Shown: positions 16,638 through 24,544 of the stretch, piece after piece
Layout: every line of letters starts with the position of its first letter
How positions within the stretch are numbered: the stretch's first letter is position 1
Program-made: the position numbers and the translations under genes
Notes under the pieces: generated by a model
What the model saw: only the letters and a program-made list of their open reading frames with translations
What the model was told of the DNA's origin: nothing
Database searches by the model: none
NCBI GenBank assembly: GCA_017308595.1
Contig: JAFKER010000022.1
Coordinates: forward strand, 1-37,007
From: Afipia sp.
GTDB taxonomy: Bacteria; Pseudomonadota; Alphaproteobacteria; Rhizobiales; Xanthobacteraceae
Length of the DNA stretch: 37,007 bases
Reading direction: 5' to 3'

Positions 16638-17783
16638 ATGGGCCTGATTACCTACCTGACTCGTATCCAGTTCGAGGTCGGGGCGAGTGGACTCATTCCG
16701 GAAGAGCTCAAGCTGTTGGGCGTCTCGCGGCCGTTGATCGTGACGGACAAGGGTATCGTCGCAGTCGGGTTGCTCGATACGTTTATGAAGGCCGCTCGGC
16801 TGGATGGAACGACGGCGGTGTTCGACGGCACGCCCGAAAACCCCACGGAAGCCGCGGTCCTGGCCGCACGGGACCAGTTCAAAGCCGGAAATTGCGACTC
16901 GATCATCGCGTTCGGCGGCGGCTCGTCGCTCGATCTTGCAAAGGCGGCGGCTCTGCTGGTCACTCATCCGGAACCGCTCGCGCAATACGCGGCGATCCTA
17001 GGAGGAATTGCCAAGATCTCGGCCGATCAGCCGCCCGTGATCGCCGTGCCCACAACTGCCGGCACCGGGAGCGAGGTCGGTCGCGCGGCACTCATCACGC
17101 TTTCGGATGGACGCAAGCTGGGCTTCATCTCTCCGCATCTCATTCCGAACATTGCTGTTTGCGATCCGGAACTGACGTTGGGCCTGCCTCCGTTTCTCAC
17201 GGCGGCGACCGGTATGGATGCCGTCACGCATTGCATCGAGACCTATCTCAGCCCTAAGGACAATCCACCCGCCGAAGCGATCGCATTGGACGGTTTGCGA
17301 CGGGCGATGGGCTTCCTGAAGATCGCCGTCAAGGACGGTAAGAACATCGAAGCCCGAAGCGAGATGATGATGGCGGCGTTGGAAGGGGGAATGACCTTTC
17401 AGAAGGGACTCGGCGGCGTTCACTCGATGTCCCATGCGCTCGGCGGACATAAGACGAAGAAGCTGCACCACGGTTGCCTGAACGCCGTCATTCTTCCGCA
17501 TCTTCTTCGTTTCAATGCATCCGCATGCGAGCGGAAGTACGAAGCGTTGCGCGCAGCAATGGGGCTCTCTGCCGGAGCGGATCTTTCGCAGGCCATCGTG
17601 GACCTCAACGCCGATCTCGGCCTGCCTGCGTCGCTCACCGAAATGGGGCTTACACCGGATGATTGCGAACCATTGGTCAAATGGGCTTTCGAGGATCATT
17701 CCACCGCGACGAATGGGCGTCCGCTTACCGAAGACGACCTGCGCCAGTTGTTCACGAGCAGTCTGAAGCCATACGCCGGTTAA
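16638..17783 (+). CDS. Iron-containing alcohol dehydrogenase
   Basis: A 381-aa member of the group III (Fe-ADH) dehydrogenases, oxidising a primary alcohol or hydroxyacid with NAD(P). It has the nucleotide-binding stretch IIAFGGGSSLDLAKAAALL, the TTAGTGSEVGR loop, and metal ligands in CDPELTLGLPP, GMDAVTHCIETY (Asp, His) and the His-rich SHALGGHKTKKLHHGCLNAV. AAAAGGAGAAGAAG directly precedes the ATG at 16638; the frame is open from 16542 but the start after this ribosome-binding site is clear. It is a single-gene unit behind operator C. It may supply the aldehyde for the divergent aldehyde dehydrogenase. Substrate cannot be told from sequence. Confidence 0.9.
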   Translation: MGLITYLTRIQFEVGASGLIPEELKLLGVSRPLIVTDKGIVAVGLLDTFMKAARLDGTTAVFDGTPENPTEAAVLAARDQFKAGNCDSIIAFGGGSSLDLAKAAALLVTHPEPLAQYAAILGGIAKISADQPPVIAVPTTAGTGSEVGRAALITLSDGRKLGFISPHLIPNIAVCDPELTLGLPPFLTAATGMDAVTHCIETYLSPKDNPPAEAIALDGLRRAMGFLKIAVKDGKNIEARSEMMMAALEGGMTFQKGLGGVHSMSHALGGHKTKKLHHGCLNAVILPHLLRFNASACERKYEALRAAMGLSAGADLSQAIVDLNADLGLPASLTEMGLTPDDCEPLVKWAFEDHSTATNGRPLTEDDLRQLFTSSLKPYAG

Positions 17784-17829
17784 AAGCTCGTCGTCGCACT
17801 TGCGGACGATGTTTGCATGGACACCTCCT

Positions 17830-17860
17830 GATAGTAGCGGCCGCAAACGCCGCTGCTATC
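17830..17860. terminator. Hairpin between convergent genes
   Basis: GATAGTAGCGGC (17830-17841) pairs with GCCGCTGCTATC (17849-17860) with one G-T pair and a 7-nt loop. It lies between the ends of the alcohol dehydrogenase and the ligase genes. No T-run follows, so termination is inferred from position. Confidence 0.5.
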
Positions 17861-17975
17861 TCGCCGAGCCGCGGATCCTTCCGCCATGTATGTGTCGAGA
17901 GTGCTGTCGCGAGGATGGCCTCCATCCCTTCTGCCCCCGACGAGGCGTCCGAGCGGCAGAGCGGGCCAGTCGCTT

Positions 17976-19595
17976 TCAGTCCTTGTAAAAGTCCCGTAGC
18001 CGGACATTCGCGCGATTGCGGTCCCAGGTATCGGGGCCCACGCCGCTTTCGCTCAGTGCTCGCTTCCTGACCTTGTTGGTGGGCGTCCGTGGAAGAGCCT
18101 CCATGATCTCGATGTAGCGAGGGATCATGAAATGAGGAAGCTTCGTGGTCAGGAATGCTATCAGGTCGATGGGTGCGAAGGACTTTTCGCAAGACACGCA
18201 CAGCTTGATGTCGTCATCGTTCGTGAATTCGGACGGCACGCCAACGGCGGCGGCCTCGCGGATGTGCGCGAAGCCGAGTGCCGCGGTCTCGATGTCGTAT
18301 GCTGAGATATTCTCGGATCGTCTCCGGATACGCTCCTTGAGCCGATCTACGAAGAACATGTTGCCGTTCTCGTCGAGGTAACCCAGATCGCCCGTGTGGA
18401 ACCATAGATTTCGCCAGGCGCGAACGGTCTCGTCAGGCATTCCCAGATAGCCCTGCATGATCGTCGAAGGATGGCGAGGGCGGACGACGATCTCGCCTGC
18501 CTGGTTCGCCGGGCATGTCGCGTCGGTGTCGGGGTCAACGATCTGCAGATCGTAATAGTCGGTCAGCACCCGTCCGCAAGACCGCGGCACCCTCGGTGCG
18601 TCAAGTGATGTCCATGTCGGGCAACCGATTTCGGTCATGCCCCACATGTCAACGGTTTTCAGATCGAAGCGGGCTTCGAACGCGTCAGCCAGATGGGCCG
18701 GCATCGGGCAGCACATCAATCTCCTCAGATTGTGCTTGGCGTCCAGCGGCGTCGATGGCTCGCCGAAGATCATTTCGATCATTGGACCATGTGCGATGCT
18801 GATTGTCGCATCATAACGGCGAATGGCGGCGAGCCACGATTCGGCTTTGAAGCCGTCATCGAGCACGATCCTTCCGCCAGCCATGAATGTTGCGAGGACC
18901 CCCATGTATTTTCCGGCAATGTGGTTGAGGGGATGCGCTCCATAAAAGACGTCGTCGTGGGTGATCCTCATGACGTCGATGACTTGGCGCGCCATCATGC
19001 ACAACTGGCCGTTCGGCATCATGGCGCCTTTCGCGGGACCGGTCGTTCCACTGGTGAACATGATCGATCCGATATTCGCGGTCGCCACGGACATCTCCGG
19101 AATTTCGGATGTTCCTGTCGCCATGACATGGTCGTAACCGACCGCGTCGTGGTGCCCCGAAGCAGCGGGCGCAAGAGGTGATCCAACGACGACCAATCCG
19201 CGCAAGCTGGTGATCGCTGAAGCGGCTTCGAGCAGATGAGGAAGCAATTCGACACTGACGATGGCAACGGTCGGCTGCGCCGTTCGGAGGATGTGCTGCA
19301 ACGGCTCACCGCGTAGCGTCGGGTTGATCGGCACCTCGGTGGCGCCGAGCAATGCGCAAGCCATCCATGCGTGAAGATGCGGACCGCTCTCGGGGCACAG
19401 GATCGCCACCGCGCCTTCAGTCGTGATCCCCATAGCCTTGAACGCGTTTGCAAGCTTCGCCGCGGATCCGATGAAGGACCCGTATGTTTCGAATTCGTTG
19501 CCGCACTGCGAAAGAAACGGCCTGCCGCTGCATGTTGAGAGACGCTCCAGGGCGACCTGACGGATCGTCCAGTTGTTCACTGCACCATTTGGCAT
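17976..19595 (-). CDS. AMP-forming acyl-CoA synthetase (CaiC-like)
   Basis: A 539-aa ANL-superfamily ligase that should convert a carboxylic acid, ATP and CoA to acyl-CoA. It shows the P-loop FTSGTTGPAKG (about 180-190), the A5 region VDMWGMTEIG, the A7 aspartate in WFHTGDLGYLDENGNMFFVD, the A8 hinge RLKERIRRRSENISAYDIE, and the catalytic lysine in PRTPTNKVRK near residue 508. It resembles the crotonobetaine/carnitine-CoA ligase group but the substrate is open. The start at 19595 follows AAGGAGACGCGC; the frame from 19625 would include that site. A promoter-like pair around operator D (TTACCT, 17 nt, TACTAT) reads into it, so it is divergently regulated with the next operon. Confidence 0.9.
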   Translation of the reverse strand: MPNGAVNNWTIRQVALERLSTCSGRPFLSQCGNEFETYGSFIGSAAKLANAFKAMGITTEGAVAILCPESGPHLHAWMACALLGATEVPINPTLRGEPLQHILRTAQPTVAIVSVELLPHLLEAASAITSLRGLVVVGSPLAPAASGHHDAVGYDHVMATGTSEIPEMSVATANIGSIMFTSGTTGPAKGAMMPNGQLCMMARQVIDVMRITHDDVFYGAHPLNHIAGKYMGVLATFMAGGRIVLDDGFKAESWLAAIRRYDATISIAHGPMIEMIFGEPSTPLDAKHNLRRLMCCPMPAHLADAFEARFDLKTVDMWGMTEIGCPTWTSLDAPRVPRSCGRVLTDYYDLQIVDPDTDATCPANQAGEIVVRPRHPSTIMQGYLGMPDETVRAWRNLWFHTGDLGYLDENGNMFFVDRLKERIRRRSENISAYDIETAALGFAHIREAAAVGVPSEFTNDDDIKLCVSCEKSFAPIDLIAFLTTKLPHFMIPRYIEIMEALPRTPTNKVRKRALSESGVGPDTWDRNRANVRLRDFYKD

Positions 19596-19663
19596 GCGCG
19601 TCTCCTTCGCTTCTTCACGCTTCATAGATCAAACCCCTTGCCGTCGTCGAGTGGGCCATAGTA

Positions 19664-19683
19664 CATACTGTCCGGATAGTAGG
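19664..19683. promoter_or_regulatory. TetR operator site D in the divergent ligase/CoA-transferase promoter
   Basis: CATACTGTCCGGATAGTAGG is a near palindrome in the centre of the 108-bp gap between the ligase and CoA-transferase starts. On the reverse strand it is the 17-nt spacer of TTACCT/TACTAT; a weaker forward pair (GTACAT/TAAGTT) overlaps it. One bound repressor could block both directions. Confidence 0.8.
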
Positions 19684-19703
19684 TAAGTTGCAGGGAAACG
19701 ACG

Positions 19704-20927
19704 ATGCAGGAACGGTCTGTCGCGCTCGCAGGTATCACGGTGATTGAGCTTGGTATGGTGATGCAGGTGCCGCTTGCCGGGCAGATGCTGGCGGATTTCG
19801 GCGCGACGGTCATCAAAGTCGAACGACCGGGATCGGGCGACATTCTGCGAACTCTCGATCCCGTCGCGAACGAGCAGGGCGTGATGAGTTGCTATTACGC
19901 CGCGCTCTGCCGGAACAAATACACGGTCTGCATCGACATCAAACAGCCCGACGGACAGGCTGCGTTGTTGAAGCTGATCGATCAAGCGGATGTGTTGATC
20001 CATAACTTCCGGCCGGGCGTGATGGAGCGGCTGGGTCTCGGATATGAAGAGTTGGCCAAGCGCAATCCGAGGCTGATATTTGCTGGTGGATATGCGTTCG
20101 GCCAACACGGGCCGATGTCGAAGCTGCCTGGGCAGGACATGCTGGCACAGGCATTCAGCGGCTTCACCATGAGCGGCCGCGATCCTGACGAGGAACCGAA
20201 ACTAAACAACACGCCTGTGATGGACTATTCGGCGGCGCTTTCGCTGACCCAAGGGATTTTGGCGGCGGTGATTGAGCGTGGGCGTTCCGGCAAGGGGCAG
20301 GCGGTATCGACGTCGTTGCTCGAGGTTGCTGTCGGAATGCAGACGCTGGAAATCGCCAGTCAGACAATGCATGGCACGGACACGAGCTGGTTGCGGCAAT
20401 CGATGGTGTTTCGCGCGAAGGACGGTTGGATCGTCGTGCTTACGCTATTCCGCGACAATCCTCTTCGGCTGCTGTGCGATGCTTTCGGTGTTTCGGACAT
20501 GAGCGAGAGCGAGCAATTCCGAACCGTCGAGTTGCAGATCGCCAGCAAGGCGAGCATCCACGAAAGGTTTGCGCCGCTCTTTGCGCAAGAGAGCGTGGCC
20601 GAGGTAACCAAGCGCCTCGCACGCGTAGATATTCTGTATTCGCCGATCAATCGTCTCCCCGACACTCTCAGCCATCCGCAAATCGAGGCGAATGGTTCAA
20701 TCTGGTCAATCGACGTTCCGGGTCACGGAGAACTGAAAGTCGCAGGCAGTGCCGTCAAACTCTCGCGGACGCCTGCAACCTATCGCCGCGCCCCGGCATG
20801 GATGGGGGCAGACAACGAAGAAGTGCTTCAGTCATTCGGCTTCAGTGAAGACGAAATCAACGCATTGAAAAAATCAGAAGCGCTCAAGAGCGATCCGCGC
20901 TCGGATAGCGTTGGCGCGACGAAATAG
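19704..20927 (+). CDS. CaiB/BaiF-type CoA transferase (family III)
   Basis: A 407-aa family III enzyme moving CoA between carboxylic acids. It has ITVIELGMVMQVPLAGQML at the N-terminus, VLIHNFRPGVMERLGLGYE, and Asp145 in the position of the catalytic aspartate (LPGQDMLAQAFSG). Unlike the racemase-like gene at 11236-12396 it has Gln-Asp instead of His-Asp, which favours CoA transfer rather than racemisation. It is first in an operon with the GH88-like gene (10-bp gap), a binding protein, LivG and LivF. The ATG follows AGGGAAACGACG. Donor and acceptor are unknown; it may recycle CoA from a product acid to the incoming acid. Confidence 0.88.
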   Translation: MQERSVALAGITVIELGMVMQVPLAGQMLADFGATVIKVERPGSGDILRTLDPVANEQGVMSCYYAALCRNKYTVCIDIKQPDGQAALLKLIDQADVLIHNFRPGVMERLGLGYEELAKRNPRLIFAGGYAFGQHGPMSKLPGQDMLAQAFSGFTMSGRDPDEEPKLNNTPVMDYSAALSLTQGILAAVIERGRSGKGQAVSTSLLEVAVGMQTLEIASQTMHGTDTSWLRQSMVFRAKDGWIVVLTLFRDNPLRLLCDAFGVSDMSESEQFRTVELQIASKASIHERFAPLFAQESVAEVTKRLARVDILYSPINRLPDTLSHPQIEANGSIWSIDVPGHGELKVAGSAVKLSRTPATYRRAPAWMGADNEEVLQSFGFSEDEINALKKSEALKSDPRSDSVGATK

Positions 20928-20937
20928 GGAGTTCTCC

Positions 20938-22095
20938 ATGAGCACATCAGCGCACACTTCAGTCTCGCCGTCTTGGGATGCGGCGATCGAACGGATGCTT
21001 GGACGTATCGATCAGACGCTCGCAATGAATCTCGACGGGTTTCCAAATGTCGGCGATCCGGAAACTGGCGGTTGGACGACATCGCCGGACGGATTCTGGA
21101 CCGGTGGCTTTTGGATCGGCATGCTGTGGTTGGCGGGCAAATATACTGGTGACGCCCGCTATAACGCCGCTGCTGAATCCTGGCTTCGGCGCCTCGAAAG
21201 CCGCGTCGAGAGCCGTACCGTGTTCCGCGGCCTGTTATTCTATCCGGCTGCGGTCATGGGGGCTGAAACGGCTGCGCATGACCGTAGTCGCGAGATCGCA
21301 GTGGACGCCGCCGTTTCACTCGGACAACAATTCATTGATGGCGTGGGCATCATTCCGCTCGGAAACGAAGCGGAGGAGGCACACAGCGTCGGCGACTACG
21401 ACGCCAATATCGATGGCCTCATCGCGTCGCCATTGATGTTCTGGGCGGCTCGCGCCGGTTCTCGTGACGACCTGTATGCGAAGGCGTTGTCTCATGCACT
21501 GAAGAGCGCCGAGTTTTTCGTGCAAGCGGACGCTTCGGTGATCCAGTCTGCGACGTTCGACCCCGGGACAGGGCGCGTATCGCGTCGCTACACCCATAAA
21601 GGAATTGCGGAAGACTCGATTTGGACGCGCGCACAGGCGTGGGCAATGCTCGGCTATACGCTGTCCGCGAAGAACGCCCCCAATGAGCAAAAACTGCTCG
21701 GCTACGCATCGGCGACGGCGGAATGGTGGATGAAGAACGTTCCAGCCGATTACGTCGCATACTGGGATTTTTCGGCTCCGGTAACTTCAGCAACCTGGCG
21801 CGATACGTCGGGGACCGCGATCGCCGCTTCGGCCCTCTTGGGGCTGGGACAGCTTGTTCGTGGGGAGGACGGACTCCGCTTCCGAAACCACGCCGAGAGC
21901 ACGGTGCGCGCGCTTGTGGACAGACATCTCACACCTGTGGGCAACGCGGATCGCCGTCCTCAGGGAATCCTCGGGGATGGCTGTTTCGACGTCCGCCACA
22001 ACAACGCCCTCTCGAATGAACTGATCTGGGGCGACTACTTCCTTTTCGAAAGCCTTGGTCGTCTCGCGGGACGACTCGACGGAATCGGCGCTTGA
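20938..22095 (+). CDS. GH88/GH105-like six-hairpin protein
   Basis: A 385-aa protein that looks like an unsaturated glucuronyl hydrolase (alpha/alpha six-hairpin barrel). Family-like stretches are GFWTGGFWIGMLWLAGKYTG (about 52-71), YDANIDGLIASPLMFWAA (about 154-171, with Asp159 like the UGL general acid), EDSIWTRAQAWAMLGY (about 225-240) and YWDFSAP followed by RDTSGTAIAASALLGLG. The HD-x-GF motif that carries a second important Asp in known UGLs seems replaced by FRGLLFY (about 96-102). No signal peptide is seen, so it should be cytoplasmic. Known relatives hydrate a vinyl ether in unsaturated uronides. Its place in a CoA-dependent operon without sugar genes is odd. Start at 20938 has AGGGAG upstream. 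Confidence 0.75.
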   Translation: MSTSAHTSVSPSWDAAIERMLGRIDQTLAMNLDGFPNVGDPETGGWTTSPDGFWTGGFWIGMLWLAGKYTGDARYNAAAESWLRRLESRVESRTVFRGLLFYPAAVMGAETAAHDRSREIAVDAAVSLGQQFIDGVGIIPLGNEAEEAHSVGDYDANIDGLIASPLMFWAARAGSRDDLYAKALSHALKSAEFFVQADASVIQSATFDPGTGRVSRRYTHKGIAEDSIWTRAQAWAMLGYTLSAKNAPNEQKLLGYASATAEWWMKNVPADYVAYWDFSAPVTSATWRDTSGTAIAASALLGLGQLVRGEDGLRFRNHAESTVRALVDRHLTPVGNADRRPQGILGDGCFDVRHNNALSNELIWGDYFLFESLGRLAGRLDGIGA

Positions 22096-22160
22096 GCCGA
22101 TCGCGACGGCTATGGCCGTGCGGACTCAATCATACTCAACAAAATGAGGGGAAACGACCA

Positions 22161-23378
22161 ATGTTGATGCAATCTTACGTCAAGAAACTGATGTGTACGC
22201 TCGCAGTAACGATGATGCCAATCACATCATACGCGCAGACTGCGGTGAAAGTGGGTGTCCTTAACGACAAGTCTGGCCTTTATGCAGATCTGAGCGGCGA
22301 GGGCTCGATCGTCGCTGCACAGATGGCGGTCGAAGACTTCAAGGCTGCGGAGAAAGGGCTGAACGTTCAGATCGTGTCGGCGGATCACCAGAATAAGCCG
22401 GACGTCGGTACGTCGCTTGCTCGGAAATGGTACGATCAGGACGGTGTCGATATGATCATCGACGTGCCGACGTCCTCCGTCGCTCTCGCGGTCAGTTTGC
22501 TGACGAAGGACAAGAACAAGGTATTCATCGTTTCAGGCGGCGGCTCTTCCGATCTGACAGGAACGGCTTGCACGCCCAATACGATCCATTGGGCTTACGA
22601 CACTTGGGCGACGGGCAACGGAACCGGAAGTGCGATGGTCAAGCAAGGCGGCGATACTTGGTATTTCATTACGGCAGACTACGCATTCGGCCATGCCCTC
22701 CAACGGGACACCGCAGCCACCGTCGAAAAGGCAGGCGGCAAGGTGCTAGGGCAGGCACGCCATCCGTTGTCGACGTCGGATTTCTCCTCCTTCCTGCTCC
22801 AGGCGCAAAGCTCGAAAGCCAAAGTCATCGGTCTTGCGAATGCCGGCGCCGACACGGTCAATGCGATCAAGCAGGCAGCTGAATTTGGCATCACGCAAGG
22901 CGGCCAGAAGTTGGCGGGACTGTTGGTCTTTATCAATGACGTTCACGCCCTCGGGCTCAAGACGACGCAGGGACTCGTTGTCACCGAATCCTTCTATTGG
23001 GACTTGAACGACGACACGCGCGCGTTCTCGAAGCGCTTCGCTGCACGGTTCAAGGGCAAGATGCCAACCATGGCGCAGGCTGGCGTCTATTCCGGAATGA
23101 TCCATTATCTGAAGGCCGTCGACGCCACCAAGGACGCGAAGGACGGCGCAAGAATCGTGAAAAAGATGAAAGAAATGCCGACCGACGATCCGGCGTTCGG
23201 GAAAGGCAGCATTCGCGTCGATGGCCGCAAGATCCATCCGATGTATCTGTTCGAGGCCAAGAAGCCGGAAGAATCGAAGGGCGAGTGGGATCTCTACAAG
23301 CTACTCGCGACAATTCCCGCAGATCAGGCATTCCGTCCGCTTGACCAGGGCGGCTGCCCGCTGGTCACCCAGAAATAA
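22161..23378 (+). CDS. Branched-chain-amino-acid-type ABC transporter substrate-binding protein
   Basis: A 405-aa LivK/Peripla_BP_6 protein. A signal peptide is visible (KKLMCTLAVTMMPITSYAQ, cleavage near residue 26), so the mature protein is periplasmic. It starts TAVKVGVLNDKSGLYADLSG and contains VDMIIDVPTSSVALAVSLL and WYFITADYAFGHALQ, typical of the two-lobe fold. These proteins in Bradyrhizobiaceae bind aromatic and other organic acids as often as amino acids, so an acid substrate of the cluster is likely. GAGGGGAAACGACC precedes the ATG at 22161. It is a close paralogue of the protein at 30704-31915. It is in the operon under operator D, followed by LivG. Confidence 0.9.
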   Translation: MLMQSYVKKLMCTLAVTMMPITSYAQTAVKVGVLNDKSGLYADLSGEGSIVAAQMAVEDFKAAEKGLNVQIVSADHQNKPDVGTSLARKWYDQDGVDMIIDVPTSSVALAVSLLTKDKNKVFIVSGGGSSDLTGTACTPNTIHWAYDTWATGNGTGSAMVKQGGDTWYFITADYAFGHALQRDTAATVEKAGGKVLGQARHPLSTSDFSSFLLQAQSSKAKVIGLANAGADTVNAIKQAAEFGITQGGQKLAGLLVFINDVHALGLKTTQGLVVTESFYWDLNDDTRAFSKRFAARFKGKMPTMAQAGVYSGMIHYLKAVDATKDAKDGARIVKKMKEMPTDDPAFGKGSIRVDGRKIHPMYLFEAKKPEESKGEWDLYKLLATIPADQAFRPLDQGGCPLVTQK

Positions 23379-23400
23379 GTCATCTGCGACGAGACGAGCG

Positions 23401-23422
23401 GGCATCGGCATTAGTCGGTGCC
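23401..23422 (+). terminator. Intercistronic hairpin after the binding-protein gene
   Basis: GGCATCG (23401-23407) can pair with CGGTGCC (23416-23422) with one G-U pair and an 8-nt loop. There is no T-run. Such hairpins after binding-protein genes often reduce downstream expression or stabilise the upstream mRNA; that role is inferred. Confidence 0.35.
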
Positions 23423-23497
23423 TGTTCGTGATCCGCGAAACCCCATAAACATGTCCGCGATGTATTCCAATCGATCGTGGTTTTGGAGTGCGCTTGC

Positions 23498-24253
23498 TTG
23501 ACTAACGATTTCATCCTCGAAACCCACGGGCTGACCAAACAATTTGCGGGATTCTACGCCGTTCGCGACGTCAATCTCCAGGTCCGCAAGGGTACCATCC
23601 ACGCTCTGATCGGCCCTAACGGCGCTGGCAAGACCACGTGCTTCAATCTGCTCACCAAGTTTCTGCAGCCGACCGAAGGCCAGATTCTCTACAAGGGCAG
23701 GGATATCAGCGCGGCGGCACCGGCGGAGATCGCGCGCCTCGGCCTCGTGCGCTCGTTCCAGATCTCGGCGGTGTTTCCGCATCTGACCGCGCTGGAGAAT
23801 GTGCGTGTCGCGCTGCAGCGTCAGCACGGATCGTCGTTCGATTTCTGGCGCTCGAAGTCAGTGCTCGACAAATATAACCGCCGTGCTGCCGAACTGCTCG
23901 AAGACGTCGGCCTGTCCGAATTCGCCAACACACCCGCGGTCGAAATGGCATATGGCCGTAAGCGCGCGCTGGAGATCGCGACCACGCTGGCGCTCGATCC
24001 GGAAATGATGCTGCTGGACGAGCCGATGGCCGGTATGGGCCATGAGGACATCGACAAGATCGCCGCGCTGATCAAGCGCATCTCGGCGAAATACACCATC
24101 CTGATGGTCGAACATAATCTTAGCGTCGTCTCGACGCTGTCCGACAAGATCACTGTTTTGACGCGCGGCAAAATCCTGGCGGAAGGCAATTATGCCGACC
24201 TCACCAAGGACGAACGCGTGAAGGAAGCTTACCTGGGAGCCGGTCATGGCTGA
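23498..24253 (+). CDS. livG: ABC transporter ATP-binding protein LivG
   Basis: A 251-aa ATPase subunit of a LivFGHMK-type importer. It shows Walker A GPNGAGKTT (about 39-47), Q-loop in VRSFQISAVFPHLT, the signature region YGRKRALEIATTLALDP, Walker B MMLLDEP (about 171-177) with GMGHED, and the switch His in MVEHN. The TTG at 23498 (MTNDFILETHGL) is preferred with GGAG 9 nt upstream; the GTG at 23477 would add seven unusual residues. It overlaps the livF start by 8 nt. No livH or livM permease gene is in the window, so it must work with permeases encoded elsewhere, if at all. Confidence 0.9.
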   Translation: MTNDFILETHGLTKQFAGFYAVRDVNLQVRKGTIHALIGPNGAGKTTCFNLLTKFLQPTEGQILYKGRDISAAAPAEIARLGLVRSFQISAVFPHLTALENVRVALQRQHGSSFDFWRSKSVLDKYNRRAAELLEDVGLSEFANTPAVEMAYGRKRALEIATTLALDPEMMLLDEPMAGMGHEDIDKIAALIKRISAKYTILMVEHNLSVVSTLSDKITVLTRGKILAEGNYADLTKDERVKEAYLGAGHG

Positions 24254-24544
24254 GACACTCACGGCCGCACCGGCATCCTCTTCCGCAAACGCAAAGACCG
24301 TTCTCGAAGTCCGCGACCTGCAGGCGTGGTACGGCGAATCGCACATTCTTCACGGCGTCAATTTCGACGTGAAGCAGGGCGAGGTGGTGACGCTGCTCGG
24401 CCGCAATGGCGCCGGCAAGACCACGACGCTGAAGTCCATTATGGGCATCATCGGCAAGCGCACCGGCTCGGTGAAGTTCGAAGGCAACGAGATCATCAAG
24501 GCCTCGTCGGACAAGATCGCCAAGCAGGGCATCGCCTTCTGCCC
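24246..24544 (+). pseudogene. livF: livF 5' part, interrupted by an insertion sequence
   Basis: The first 100 or so codons of a LivF ATPase: VLEVRDLQAWYGESHILHGV, Walker A LGRNGAGKTTTLKSI and GSVKFEGNEIIKASS, ending in QGIAFCP. Normal LivF continues with the PEERGIF segment; here the IS left end begins instead and the frame runs to a chance stop at 24662. The signature and Walker B motifs are lost, so no working ATPase can result. Confidence 0.9.

Noticed and set aside
17784-17819. 12-codon reverse-strand frame after AGGAGGTGTCC
   Set aside because: A strong Shine-Dalgarno-like sequence precedes ATG, but the peptide (MQTSSASATTSF) matches nothing and sits between convergent genes; probably chance.
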